A DNA stretch of 22,862 nucleotides from the NCBI RefSeq assembly GCF_938045465.1, contig NZ_CALIBF010000174.1, forward strand, positions 1 through 22,862. The letters run 5' to 3'. The notes under the pieces were generated by a model that was not told the origin of the DNA, did not search any database, and saw only the letters and a list, made by a program, of their open reading frames with translations. The translations under genes and the position numbers were made by a program. The first letter of the stretch is position 1; every line of letters starts with the position of its first letter. The DNA comes from an uncultured Campylobacter sp. Lineage in GTDB: Bacteria; Campylobacterota; Campylobacteria; Campylobacterales; Campylobacteraceae. Positions 6,645 to 14,507 of the stretch are shown here, piece by piece.

Positions 6645-7613
6645 TTACTTCTCGCCGAAGCGCTCCTTTAAAATTTTATACGCCTCGTTGATCTCCTGAA
6701 GCTTCTTCGTGCCCTCCTGGATGATCTCCTCGTCCGCGCCCTTGCCCATCAGGATGTCGGGGTGGTATTTTTTAACTAGTTCGCGATATTTTTTCTTGAT
6801 CTCGCTAAACGTAGCGTCCTTGGAGAGCCCCAAAATTTCATACGGATCTCTTTTGCTTTTGGCGGAGCCTTGCGAGCCACCACCCGAGCCAGAATATCCG
6901 CCGTATGAACCGCCTGAACTTTGCGAGCCTCCGTAGCCCGAACCCGTCGTGCCGCCATAGCCGTAGCCCGTACCGCCGCCGTAACTGCTGCTTCCGTAGC
7001 CGCCGGTGCTTCTGCCGCCGTATTTGTCCCAATACCCGCCGCTTCTTGTGCTATAGCCGTCATATTCGTCGTAAGTGGAGCTGCTTTGCGAGCCGCCGTT
7101 TTCGTAATATGTGCCGTAAAAGCTGCGCTCAAAGGTCGCGAATATCTGGCTTTGGATATGCTCCGCAATGCCTAACCCGTCGCAGATCTGCGAGATCGTG
7201 CGCCGCTCCGCCGCGCTAAAACCGCGATCGACGTAGGCTAAATTTAAAAAGAAATAGATTAGCCCCGTTTTGCGGCTCGGGCTCGGGCGGTAGGTTTGGT
7301 TATATTTTTCGGCGAGCTCGCGCGCGTTTGCGAGGTTTTCTTTCTCTAGCTTATAGACGAGCTTCAGCGCCTGGCGTTCGCGTTCGCCGGCACCCATTTG
7401 GCGCACCAAATCGTCTAAAATTTCGCTTATCATCGCGGCTTCGGACTCGCTTACGTACCCGTCGCTTTTGGCGACCTTGGCTAGAAGCGCTACTAAAATT
7501 TTAGCCTCTCCTAGCTGCATTTGAGCCTTGCCGCGATAGCCGGAGTTGCCGAAAGCCACGCCGATCTGCGCGAAAATATATAGCGCGATTAAAAGAAATA
7601 TGAGACTAAGCAC
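6645..7613 (-). CDS. Membrane-anchored TerB plus J-domain (DjlA-like) co-chaperone
   Basis: A 322-residue protein laid out like DjlA: an N-terminal membrane segment (about 2-20), a TerB-like domain (about 36-155, with AKSDGYVSESEA and AYVDRGFSAAE as the paired acidic motifs), a Gly/Ser/Tyr-rich linker (about 168-252), and a C-terminal J domain (256-322) starting DPYEILGLS with HPD at 284-286. The J domain would stimulate DnaK ATPase at the inner membrane face. The start is a GTG at 7613, three bases after the purL stop; the first ATG (codon 32) would remove the membrane segment. The ribosome binding site is weak, suggesting coupling to purL. The domain calls are firm; the client is unknown. 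Confidence 0.88.
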   Translation of the reverse strand: MLSLIFLLIALYIFAQIGVAFGNSGYRGKAQMQLGEAKILVALLAKVAKSDGYVSESEAAMISEILDDLVRQMGAGERERQALKLVYKLEKENLANARELAEKYNQTYRPSPSRKTGLIYFFLNLAYVDRGFSAAERRTISQICDGLGIAEHIQSQIFATFERSFYGTYYENGGSQSSSTYDEYDGYSTRSGGYWDKYGGRSTGGYGSSSYGGGTGYGYGGTTGSGYGGSQSSGGSYGGYSGSGGGSQGSAKSKRDPYEILGLSKDATFSEIKKKYRELVKKYHPDILMGKGADEEIIQEGTKKLQEINEAYKILKERFGEK

Positions 7614-7616
7614 GCG

Positions 7617-9812
7617 CTAGTCTTCGCTCTTTATGATCTTGGCGAACTCGCCGAAGTAAATTTCTTTTAGCGCGTTTATGTTTTTACGGACAGAATTTAT
7701 GCGAAACGCTTCGCCACCGCTGATGCCTAGGCGCATTAAGCTTAGCCCGTATTTTGCGGCCAGCTCTTTAAATTTCGCCTCGTCGCGGACGCCGAAAATC
7801 GCGCGCGAAAAGCTCTCGTCGAAAATATCTCTGCTATCATCGCAACTCATCTCAAACTCGCCGCCGATACCGCCTACGCACGCCATCTTCGCAAGCGTGA
7901 TCGCCACGCCGCCGATACCTACTGAGTTTGCAAATTCCAAAACCCCACTCCTGCCCGCCTCGATCGCGAAGTCCCACAAAGCGCGCTCTGCTTTTAAATT
8001 TAACTCAGGCAAGCTGCCTGCGACGCGGTTTTCCACCGCTTTCATATAAAGCGAGCCCGCAAAAACGCCCTTCGTGTCACCCGCCAGATAGACGCTCACG
8101 CCGCTAGCGCAAAAATCGCTAGGGATGATCTCGCCCTCGTTTGTGCCCACGCAGACGATCGCGGGAGTGGGCTGGATGCTAACGCCGCCCGTTTCGTTAT
8201 AAAGGCTTACGTTGCCGCTGATGACCGGGGTATTTAGCGCGGCGCAAGCCTGCTTGATCCCCTCGCAGCCCTGAGCGAATTGCCACATAACCTCGGGGTT
8301 TTGCGGATTGCCGTAATTTAGGCAGTCGGTGATAGCTAGAGGCGTCGCGCCGCTCATAGCGACCTTTCGCCCCGCCGACGCTACCGCTAGCGCCGCGCCT
8401 ATGCGAGGATGGACGTAATTCATCCGCGTGTTGCAGTCCGCAGCCATCGCGAGCTTGACGCCGTTTTGCTTAACTCGCATCACTGCAGCGCCAAGCATGC
8501 CGGGACGCTTGGCAGAATTTAACCCTACGTTAGCGTCGTATTGATCGTAGATGTAGGATTTATTTAGCACTTCGGGGTCCTCAAAAATTTTATCAAACGC
8601 CGCGTCCAGCTCGCGCTCGCTTGCACCGCAGCCGCATAAATTTTGCCCCGCGATCTGCGCCATATATGCAGGCTCTTTTATCGGGCGATCCAGCACGGGC
8701 GCCGCCTCGCTAAGCGGCTCGATCGGGATAACGCCCGCCAGCTCGCCGTGCCAAAAAAGCTCCATCTTGCCGCTATCCGTCACTTCGCCGATGACGGCGG
8801 CATCAAGATCCCATTTGGCAAAAATTTCTTTGATTTTCTCCTCGCAGCCCTTTTTGGCGCAGATCAGCATGCGCTCTTGGCTCTCGCTTAGCATCAGCTC
8901 ATACGGGCTCATCCCCTCCTCGCGCATCGGTACGCGATCCAAATTTAACCGCATGCCGCTGCCGCTGCGCCCCGCCATCTCAAAGCTGCTTGAAGTAAGC
9001 CCCGCCGCGCCCATATCTTGGATACCCACGACGTAGTCGGTTTTAAAAAGCTCCAAGCACGCCTCCATCAGCAGCTTTTCGGCGAATGGATCGCCCACCT
9101 GCACGGTCGGGCGCAGAGATTTGTTTGCGTCATTAAAGCTATCGCTCGCCATCACGGCTCCTCCGAGCCCGTCGCGCCCGGTTTTGGAGCCCACGTAGAT
9201 CACGCTGTTGCCGACACCTTCAGCTCTGCCGTAGAAAATTTCATCCTTTTTAACGATACCAAGAGCAAAGGCATTAACTAAAATATTGCCGTCAAAGCTC
9301 TTATCGAAGCTCGTCTCGCCGCCTATCGTAGGGATTCCCATGCAGTTGCCGTAGTGCGCGATGCCTGCGACTGCTCCTTTTAGCAGATAGCGCTGTTTTC
9401 GCGCATTCTCGCTTCTTCCTCGCACCTCGCCGAAGCGAAGAGAGTTCATATTGGCTTCGACTCGCGCGCCCATCGTAAAGATATCGCGCAGTATCCCGCC
9501 CACGCCGGTCGCAGCCCCCTGAAAAGGCTCGATGAAGCTAGGGTGGTTGTGGCTTTCCATCTTAAAAACCGCAGCCATGCCGCCGCCGATGTCGATGACG
9601 CCTGCGTTTTCGCCGGGGCCTTGGATAACCCAAGGCGCCTTGGTCGGAAAGCCGCTTAAATATTTTTTGCTCGATTTGTAGCTACAGTGCTCGCTCCACA
9701 TCGCGCTAAAAATCCCAAGCTCGAGCAGATTCGGCTCGCGACCTAAAATTTTTAAAATTTTTTCATATTCTTCGTCTGAAATTTTATGTGCCGCTACTAC
9801 TTTTTTGTCCAT
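7617..9812 (-). CDS. purL: Phosphoribosylformylglycinamidine synthase subunit PurL
   Basis: PurL is the synthetase subunit of FGAM synthase, step four of purine synthesis, converting FGAR, ATP and ammonia to FGAM. At 731 residues it is the small PurL type that works with separate PurS and PurQ, neither of which is in this window. Visible marks are MWSEHCSYKSSK (about 38-49), ESHNHPS (86-92) and FQGAATGVGGILRD in the first half, with the second AIRS-like half (CGCGASERELDAAF onward) complete to the stop. I chose the ATG at 9812 (AAAAGGG upstream); an in-frame TTG at 9848 falls inside a palindrome. It lies 64 nt after the LOS genes and upstream of the TerB/J gene. Confidence 0.97.
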   Translation of the reverse strand: MDKKVVAAHKISDEEYEKILKILGREPNLLELGIFSAMWSEHCSYKSSKKYLSGFPTKAPWVIQGPGENAGVIDIGGGMAAVFKMESHNHPSFIEPFQGAATGVGGILRDIFTMGARVEANMNSLRFGEVRGRSENARKQRYLLKGAVAGIAHYGNCMGIPTIGGETSFDKSFDGNILVNAFALGIVKKDEIFYGRAEGVGNSVIYVGSKTGRDGLGGAVMASDSFNDANKSLRPTVQVGDPFAEKLLMEACLELFKTDYVVGIQDMGAAGLTSSSFEMAGRSGSGMRLNLDRVPMREEGMSPYELMLSESQERMLICAKKGCEEKIKEIFAKWDLDAAVIGEVTDSGKMELFWHGELAGVIPIEPLSEAAPVLDRPIKEPAYMAQIAGQNLCGCGASERELDAAFDKIFEDPEVLNKSYIYDQYDANVGLNSAKRPGMLGAAVMRVKQNGVKLAMAADCNTRMNYVHPRIGAALAVASAGRKVAMSGATPLAITDCLNYGNPQNPEVMWQFAQGCEGIKQACAALNTPVISGNVSLYNETGGVSIQPTPAIVCVGTNEGEIIPSDFCASGVSVYLAGDTKGVFAGSLYMKAVENRVAGSLPELNLKAERALWDFAIEAGRSGVLEFANSVGIGGVAITLAKMACVGGIGGEFEMSCDDSRDIFDESFSRAIFGVRDEAKFKELAAKYGLSLMRLGISGGEAFRINSVRKNINALKEIYFGEFAKIIKSED

Positions 9813-9846
9813 TTTTTCGCCCTTTTCGCCGTTAAATTTAGGTCCC

Positions 9847-9872
9847 AATGATAGCTAAAATTTTCTATCATT
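9847..9872. promoter_or_regulatory. Perfect palindrome in the purL leader
   Basis: AATGATAG (9847-9854) and CTATCATT (9865-9872) are exact reverse complements separated by ten AT-rich bases. The element lies between the GT2 stop and the purL start, 35 nt before the chosen ATG. An AT-rich stem without a U tract is more like a dimeric repressor operator or a weak leader hairpin than a terminator. Function is inferred only from symmetry and position. Confidence 0.4.
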
Positions 9873-9876
9873 TCGA

Positions 9877-10632
9877 TTAATCTTCGCCCTTTTTAAGATA
9901 CTTCTCGTAAAGTTTCGCCTCTTTTAAAAACGCGTAAAATGCGTTAATGTTTGCCGTGATAAATCCCTTGCGCCCATCAAAAAGCGATCTGCGCAAAATA
10001 TACGATTTAAAAAACGCAAACGGATAGATCAGCAAAAGCTTCGCAAGGCTCGGCTTCTTGCCCTTCTCAAAATCCCCCTGCGCGCGCAGCGTGGAGTAGT
10101 TGTTGTTTTTCATAACGAGCTCGGCGATCGGCTTTTCGCTAAAGTGATTAATACAAAATTTGCTCTTTTTTACCGCGCCTTTTATGATCGAAATTTGCGC
10201 GTGCACCCCCATATTTTTATACTCGCCGCATTCCTTGCGAAAGAAGCGGATGTGGGTGTTTTTATGCACGAGATCAGAGCATCTGCGCCCGAGCGAGTAT
10301 TCATGAAATTTAATATCCAGCGCCGAGTAATCGCTCTGGCTCATAAACTCCTCTATCTCGCCTTTTAGCTCAGGACTTACCTCCTCGTCGCCGTCGAGAT
10401 TGAGCACCCATTCGTTGCTACATAGCGAAAACGCGTAGTTTTTCTGCACCCCCTCGCCCTGCCAGTCGTGGTGGTAAATTTTATCGGTAAATTTACGCGC
10501 GATTTGCAGCGTGGCATCGGTGCTGCCGCTATCGACGATTATGATCTCGGCAAAATCCGCCACGCTACGCAGCATACGCTCGATGTGGCGCTCCTCATTC
10601 ATCACTATCGCATAAACGGACGCTTTAATCAT
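9877..10632 (-). CDS. GT2-family LOS core glycosyltransferase (WaaE/KdtX-like)
   Basis: A 251-residue GT-A glycosyltransferase. The N-terminal half holds the nucleotide-sugar fold: SVYAIVMNEERHI (5-17), IIVDSGSTDAT (31-41) and LNLDGDEEVS (77-86) with the metal-binding D80-G-D82. A conserved helix and basic tail (KKPSLAKLLLIYPFAFFKSY) suggests membrane association. It is similar in kind to the small WaaE/KdtX enzymes that add a hexose to the inner core; the sugar cannot be read from sequence. The start at 10632 was chosen because its ATGA overlaps the stop of the preceding deacetylase; an upstream in-frame ATG at 10665 would overlap further. It is the last gene of the LOS run. Confidence 0.88.
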   Translation of the reverse strand: MIKASVYAIVMNEERHIERMLRSVADFAEIIIVDSGSTDATLQIARKFTDKIYHHDWQGEGVQKNYAFSLCSNEWVLNLDGDEEVSPELKGEIEEFMSQSDYSALDIKFHEYSLGRRCSDLVHKNTHIRFFRKECGEYKNMGVHAQISIIKGAVKKSKFCINHFSEKPIAELVMKNNNYSTLRAQGDFEKGKKPSLAKLLLIYPFAFFKSYILRRSLFDGRKGFITANINAFYAFLKEAKLYEKYLKKGED

Positions 10633-11420
10633 AGTTTGTTCCTTATCCTCGTAAATTTCAGCCAAAAATCAAAAAACCCCTCCGTGCCCAAAATGCCGAT
10701 ACGCTTTACGGCGTATTTGTCGTCGCCCGCTTCGTAAAGTCCGCGCTTGACGACTACCGCGCCTTTGAAATTTGATCTGGCGATATTTAAAATTTCGTCG
10801 TTAAATTTACCGTACGGATAGGCAAATACCTCGCACGGCCGCCCGCAAATACGCGCTACGCGAGCCTTGGACGTGATGATCTCGTCTGCGGCGAGCTGCG
10901 GATCGCTCGCGTAGGTAAGGTCTAAATTTACGTGGTGCATCGTATGTGCGCCGAACTCCACCAGCCCGCTTGCTTGCATTTTTAAAATTTGCTCCTCGCT
11001 TAGCATCTGCGCAAGATGGGCGGTGTTGGCGCGCTCCCAGTCGTTTTGCACAGCATCCGGCACCAAAAATACGCTCGCTTTGAAATCGTATTTTTTCAAA
11101 ATTTCAAAAGCGTTAGTAAAATTATTTTCAAACCCGTCGTCGAATGTGATGCAAACCGCCTTTTTAGGCAGCCGCTCTAGCGCGATAAGCTCGCTAAGCT
11201 TAAAGCTTTTAAAGCCGTTTTTCGCAAGCCACGCGATCTGTCTTTCAAAATCCGCAGGCTTCAGCCGCCATTTGTCGAATTTATCGCCATTATGTTCCTC
11301 TACGCTATGATACATCAGCACCCGCGCCTTATGCCAGCCCTGCGGGATCCGCCACCAGTTATACCGCAGCGAAACGCCCGCCGCGGCGGCAAAGATCAGG
11401 AAAGCTACAAAATAAATCAT
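10629..11420 (-). CDS. Polysaccharide deacetylase (CE4/NodB), membrane-anchored, copy 1
   Basis: A 263-residue protein with an N-terminal membrane segment (about 2-18) and a NodB-homology domain. RVLMYHSV (33-40) opens the fold. Catalytic motif 1 is TFDDGF (92-97, Asp94 base and Asp95 metal ligand). Motif 2 is GAHTMHH (157-163) with metal ligands His159 and His163, and AYPYGKF supplies the third motif. The enzyme should remove N- or O-acetyl groups from a sugar of the surface glycan; the substrate is unknown. It is a paralogue of the gene at 13692-14507. It overlaps both neighbours by ATGA (start at 11420, stop at 10629), so translation is probably coupled. Confidence 0.9.
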   Translation of the reverse strand: MIYFVAFLIFAAAAGVSLRYNWWRIPQGWHKARVLMYHSVEEHNGDKFDKWRLKPADFERQIAWLAKNGFKSFKLSELIALERLPKKAVCITFDDGFENNFTNAFEILKKYDFKASVFLVPDAVQNDWERANTAHLAQMLSEEQILKMQASGLVEFGAHTMHHVNLDLTYASDPQLAADEIITSKARVARICGRPCEVFAYPYGKFNDEILNIARSNFKGAVVVKRGLYEAGDDKYAVKRIGILGTEGFFDFWLKFTRIRNKL

Positions 11421-12475
11421 CTGAATTTCTCTCCGTTTTTATAGACGAACTCGCGCCACTCGTAAGGCTCGCTAAGCGTCAAGCCAAACGTTAGCTCCAG
11501 CATAAATTTAGATACGCGCGTAGCATTTACGATTTCTAGCGCCCTAGCCCGCCCGCTTCTGCCAATAGCTTCGAAACTTCCGTTTTGCAAGCATTCTTTG
11601 ATCTTGGCAAAACAATCCTCTACATCGCTAAAATATACGACATCGCGCCCGTTCGCAAAAAGTCTATCCAAGCCCCTTATAGCGGGACTGAATGTGCAAA
11701 CTCCGCACCCCATAAATTGAGCCATTCGATCGGATGAGTATAAAATTTTATTTTGATTCGGTTTCCAAACGCCGTCATCCGCGTTAAAATTTATCGCTAT
11801 TTTAGAGCGCGAAATTTCTTGCTGAAACCGCCCTCCAAATACAAAGGGCTCGCCTAAACTCCCGTAAATTTTAATCTTTATGCCCTCTTTGGCGCATAGT
11901 TGCTTTAGAGTCTCGATAAATTCCTTTCTGTTGGGCAGGTAGTCGTTGCCGATATAAAGGACGTCGTGGCTCTTTTCCGACTCAAAATTCCTATCGAATG
12001 CGGCATCCGAGATATTTGGCATAAACGAAACTAGGGTGTTTGGATTGCGGCGCGAAATTTCCGCCAGATCCGTGGCGTTGGTGCAAAAAAAGGCATCGGC
12101 CAGGGAAATTTTATTAAAATCGCCGCTATCGGCGCTTCTTAAATCCGCATACCACTGGATTATTTTGATCTTCGGCAGTAGCTTTTTGATGCGGCTTAGA
12201 GTATCAAATTTTATCTTTTCGCCCTTACCGATTAGAAGCAGATCGGCGCCGATGTTTTCACAGATACGCACGAGCTTGTCGTTCATCTTTTTTAAGCCGC
12301 TGTTTTTCAGCCCGCAAAAGCGCAAGCTCCGCTCCCAATCGCGGTAGCTAAAATCATAGACGAAGTGGCCGCCGCGAACGAGCCCGTGGCTGATCTTGCG
12401 CTCCATGCCGTAGAAAAAACTGCCGTCGTCGTATTCGTTGAAAATGCCGCAATGCACGATCTTTAGGCTTCGCAT
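11417..12475 (-). CDS. CgeB-like GT-B glycosyltransferase
   Basis: A 352-residue protein with the two-domain layout of CgeB/DUF3880-type glycosyltransferases. The N-terminal half has GADLLLIGKGEKI (about 85-97) and IKIIQWYADLR, the aromatic-acidic stretch typical of this group. The C-terminal half has DVLYIGNDYLPNRKEFI, IKIYGSL, SKIAINFNADDGVWKPNQ, and RMAQFMGCGVCTFSP, with YFSDVEDCFAKIKECL near the end. The start is the ATG at 12475 (GAGGAG upstream), overlapping the preceding gene by 13 nt; the stop overlaps the next gene by ATGA. It probably transfers a sugar to the LOS outer core; donor and acceptor are unknown. Confidence 0.78.
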   Translation of the reverse strand: MRSLKIVHCGIFNEYDDGSFFYGMERKISHGLVRGGHFVYDFSYRDWERSLRFCGLKNSGLKKMNDKLVRICENIGADLLLIGKGEKIKFDTLSRIKKLLPKIKIIQWYADLRSADSGDFNKISLADAFFCTNATDLAEISRRNPNTLVSFMPNISDAAFDRNFESEKSHDVLYIGNDYLPNRKEFIETLKQLCAKEGIKIKIYGSLGEPFVFGGRFQQEISRSKIAINFNADDGVWKPNQNKILYSSDRMAQFMGCGVCTFSPAIRGLDRLFANGRDVVYFSDVEDCFAKIKECLQNGSFEAIGRSGRARALEIVNATRVSKFMLELTFGLTLSEPYEWREFVYKNGEKFR

Positions 12476-13695
12476 AACAGCTCCTCGTAGTAATTTTTAA
12501 GCGAGCTGATATAATTTTGCAGCGTCAAAGTTTGCTTGAGCTTGGCGTGTTTTTGCGCGAAAGCCCGGGCGTATTTGCCGTAAGTGCGGTAAATTTCATC
12601 GATTTTGGCGCTCAAATCCGCCGCCTCGCATAAAAACTCCTCGCTTAAAATTTCCGAAATTCCGCCCGCGCGGGTAGATATCAGCACGGGCGAATAAAAA
12701 ATACCTTCGATCAAAATCACGGGAAAGCCCTCCTTGCGCGAGCTGATGACGTGCAGGTGCGACGCGGCAAGAGCTGCCGCAACGTCGTCGCAAAAGCCGC
12801 ACAACCGCACGCGGTCCTGCAATTTTAGCGAATCGATTAAATTTTGCAAATTTTGCCTCTCGCCGCCCTGCCCGTAAATTTTAAGCTCGAAATCGAATTT
12901 CAGCTCGCTTGCGGCGCGGATCAAAAGATCAAAACCCTTGATCTTATCGAGCCTGCCGACCGCAACGATGCTAAATTTAAAATTTCCCGCCGCCGCGCTT
13001 GCACCCTGTTGCGATACGAATATGCTACTAGTCTTATTTTGCGATGCGTCCGCATCGAAAGCCCTATCTTGCGATACACTCGCCCCATCAGGCGTATCTT
13101 GCGACGCAAATGCAACGCCAGCCATATTTTGCGACGCACCCGCAGCACCAGCCGAGTCGCCGCATGCGTCCTTTGTTTCCTTGGGCGCCACGTTTGCAGC
13201 GCCATCCGTATCCTTGCAGCGCGCGAAAATTTCACGATTTGCAAACTCCCGCCGCGGCTCTATGCCGAAATATATCACTTTCGCGGCGTGCTTTATCGTG
13301 GTTGCGACCTTGCGAGAGGCTGCGATGACGTTTTGCACGCGATCGAAAACGGGCGCTTTGCGGTCGTTGTGTTTGGTCGCGACAAGCTTAAGATTTAAAA
13401 ATTTTTCGACTACGAAGCCGATCTGCGCGGCTTTGGCGCCGTGCGAATGTAAAATTTCAAATCCGCCCGAGCGTAAAAACCGATAAATTTCAGCGAACAA
13501 AAACGGATTGTAACGCTTGTCGCGGCTTTTGTACTGATAAATTTGCACGCGAGCATCCAGACGCTGCAAAAACTCACATCTATCGGGCACGATGAGCGCC
13601 GTCTGCTCGCTTTTGCAAAGCTCATTTAGCGAGTCGATTACGATCTTTTCGACGCCGCCGTAAAATCTGGAGCAGCAAAGGTAGGCGATTTTCAT
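12463..13695 (-). CDS. GT4-family glycosyltransferase with tandem-repeat linker
   Basis: A 410-residue GT-B glycosyltransferase. The N-terminal domain (about 1-160) contains the FYGGVEKI loop (11-18) and ILHSHGAKAAQIG (81-93). The C-terminal domain (about 238-410) has VAVGRLDKIKGFDLLIRA and the E-x7-E motif, Glu322 to Glu330 in EGFPVILIE. Between them, residues about 161-238 form an Ala/Ser/Gln-rich insertion with a period of exactly ten residues, built on Ser-Gln-Asp/Asn at 188, 198, 208, 218 and 228. Typical members lack this and are nearer 340 residues. It overlaps its neighbours by 4 and 13 nt. LOS biosynthesis is inferred from context. Confidence 0.9.
   Translation of the reverse strand: MKIAYLCCSRFYGGVEKIVIDSLNELCKSEQTALIVPDRCEFLQRLDARVQIYQYKSRDKRYNPFLFAEIYRFLRSGGFEILHSHGAKAAQIGFVVEKFLNLKLVATKHNDRKAPVFDRVQNVIAASRKVATTIKHAAKVIYFGIEPRREFANREIFARCKDTDGAANVAPKETKDACGDSAGAAGASQNMAGVAFASQDTPDGASVSQDRAFDADASQNKTSSIFVSQQGASAAAGNFKFSIVAVGRLDKIKGFDLLIRAASELKFDFELKIYGQGGERQNLQNLIDSLKLQDRVRLCGFCDDVAAALAASHLHVISSRKEGFPVILIEGIFYSPVLISTRAGGISEILSEEFLCEAADLSAKIDEIYRTYGKYARAFAQKHAKLKQTLTLQNYISSLKNYYEELLCEA
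13009..13158 (-). repeat. 30-bp minisatellite, five units, inside the GT4 gene
   Basis: Five units of exactly 30 bp begin at 13009, 13039, 13069, 13099 and 13129, each starting TTGCGA on the plus strand. They keep the reading frame and encode ten-residue repeats carrying Ser-Gln. The units have diverged in their second halves, so the array is not recent. Confidence 0.85.
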
Positions 13696-14507
13696 CTATT
13701 TCTGCCCTTTTTCATCTTCAAAATGAAGCTAAAAAGCCCCTGCCTGCCGCTAACCATGATGCGCGGAATTTCAAAATTTGAGTAGTGAGGGCGCAACACG
13801 TCGTTTTGCGTCGTAACGGCGCAGCTAAAGCCCGCCTCGCGCGCGCAGCGCACGCTAATCTCGTCGTAAAAGCCGAACGGATAGGCAAAGGCGCTGCAAG
13901 AGATCTCAAATTTCTCCTCTATTTCGCGCTTTGATTCGCTCATCTGGCGCAGCTGCTCTGTCGCGTCTAAGCTAGGCAAATTTGCATGATCGAGCGTATG
14001 CGAGCCGATCTCGATGAGGCCGCTTTGCAAAAGCTCGCGAACCTCCTCGTCGCTTAACATCTGCTCGCGATTTAGCTCGTCGCTTGATTTTTTCAGATCC
14101 TTATCGGTCGCCCAATTCCCCTCAAAGCGTCGGTTTACGATGAAAATCGTCGCCTTAAAGCCGTATTTTTGCAAAAGAGGCAGAGCGCCCGTGAGATTAT
14201 CGCGGTATCCGTCGTCGAAGGTAATACAAACCGCCTTTGCGGGCTTTTTATCCAAGCTTGCAAGCTCGCTTAAAGTGTAGCTCGTAAAGCCGTTTCGCTT
14301 CAGCCACGCAAGCTGTTTTTCAAACGCGACGGGGGTCACGCGCAGACGGTTAAATTTAGAGGCATGCTTTGGCAGATGCTCGCGGATCATATGATACATC
14401 AGCACGCGCGGATACTCGTAAGGCAGATCCTTCGCCCACCACGCAAAGCGCAGGCAAAACCACGCAAAAAGCGCCGCAAAAGCCAAAACCGCCGCCGCGT
14501 AGATCAT
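13692..14507 (-). CDS. Polysaccharide deacetylase (CE4/NodB), membrane-anchored, copy 2
   Basis: A 271-residue paralogue of the deacetylase at 10629-11420. It has an N-terminal membrane segment (about 2-20), RVLMYHM (34-40), motif 1 TFDDGY (96-101) with Asp98 and Asp99, motif 2 GSHTLDH (158-164) with His160 and His164, and AYPFGFY as motif 3. The catalytic set is complete, so it should be active on an acetylated sugar of the LOS or a related glycan. Both ends overlap neighbouring genes by ATGA: the ligase-like gene upstream and the GT4 gene downstream. Two such enzymes in one LOS run suggest two different acetyl-sugar targets; this is inference. Confidence 0.9.
   Translation of the reverse strand: MIYAAAVLAFAALFAWFCLRFAWWAKDLPYEYPRVLMYHMIREHLPKHASKFNRLRVTPVAFEKQLAWLKRNGFTSYTLSELASLDKKPAKAVCITFDDGYRDNLTGALPLLQKYGFKATIFIVNRRFEGNWATDKDLKKSSDELNREQMLSDEEVRELLQSGLIEIGSHTLDHANLPSLDATEQLRQMSESKREIEEKFEISCSAFAYPFGFYDEISVRCAREAGFSCAVTTQNDVLRPHYSNFEIPRIMVSGRQGLFSFILKMKKGRNR

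Noticed and set aside
6905..7219. Plus- and minus-strand open frames across the TerB/J linker
   Set aside because: They are shadows of the Gly/Ser/Tyr-rich coding repeat; the frame with the TerB and J domains on either side is the real one.
9877..10665. Longer GT2 start at 10665
   Set aside because: It would overlap the deacetylase gene by 37 nt, whereas the ATG at 10632 makes the ATGA overlap seen throughout the operon and starts at the normal position of the fold.
12938..13486. Long plus-strand frames opposite the GT4 minisatellite, one with a Cys-Asp repeat
   Set aside because: The repeat appears in every frame because its period is a multiple of three. The minus-strand frame has the full glycosyltransferase motifs; the plus-strand frames have none.
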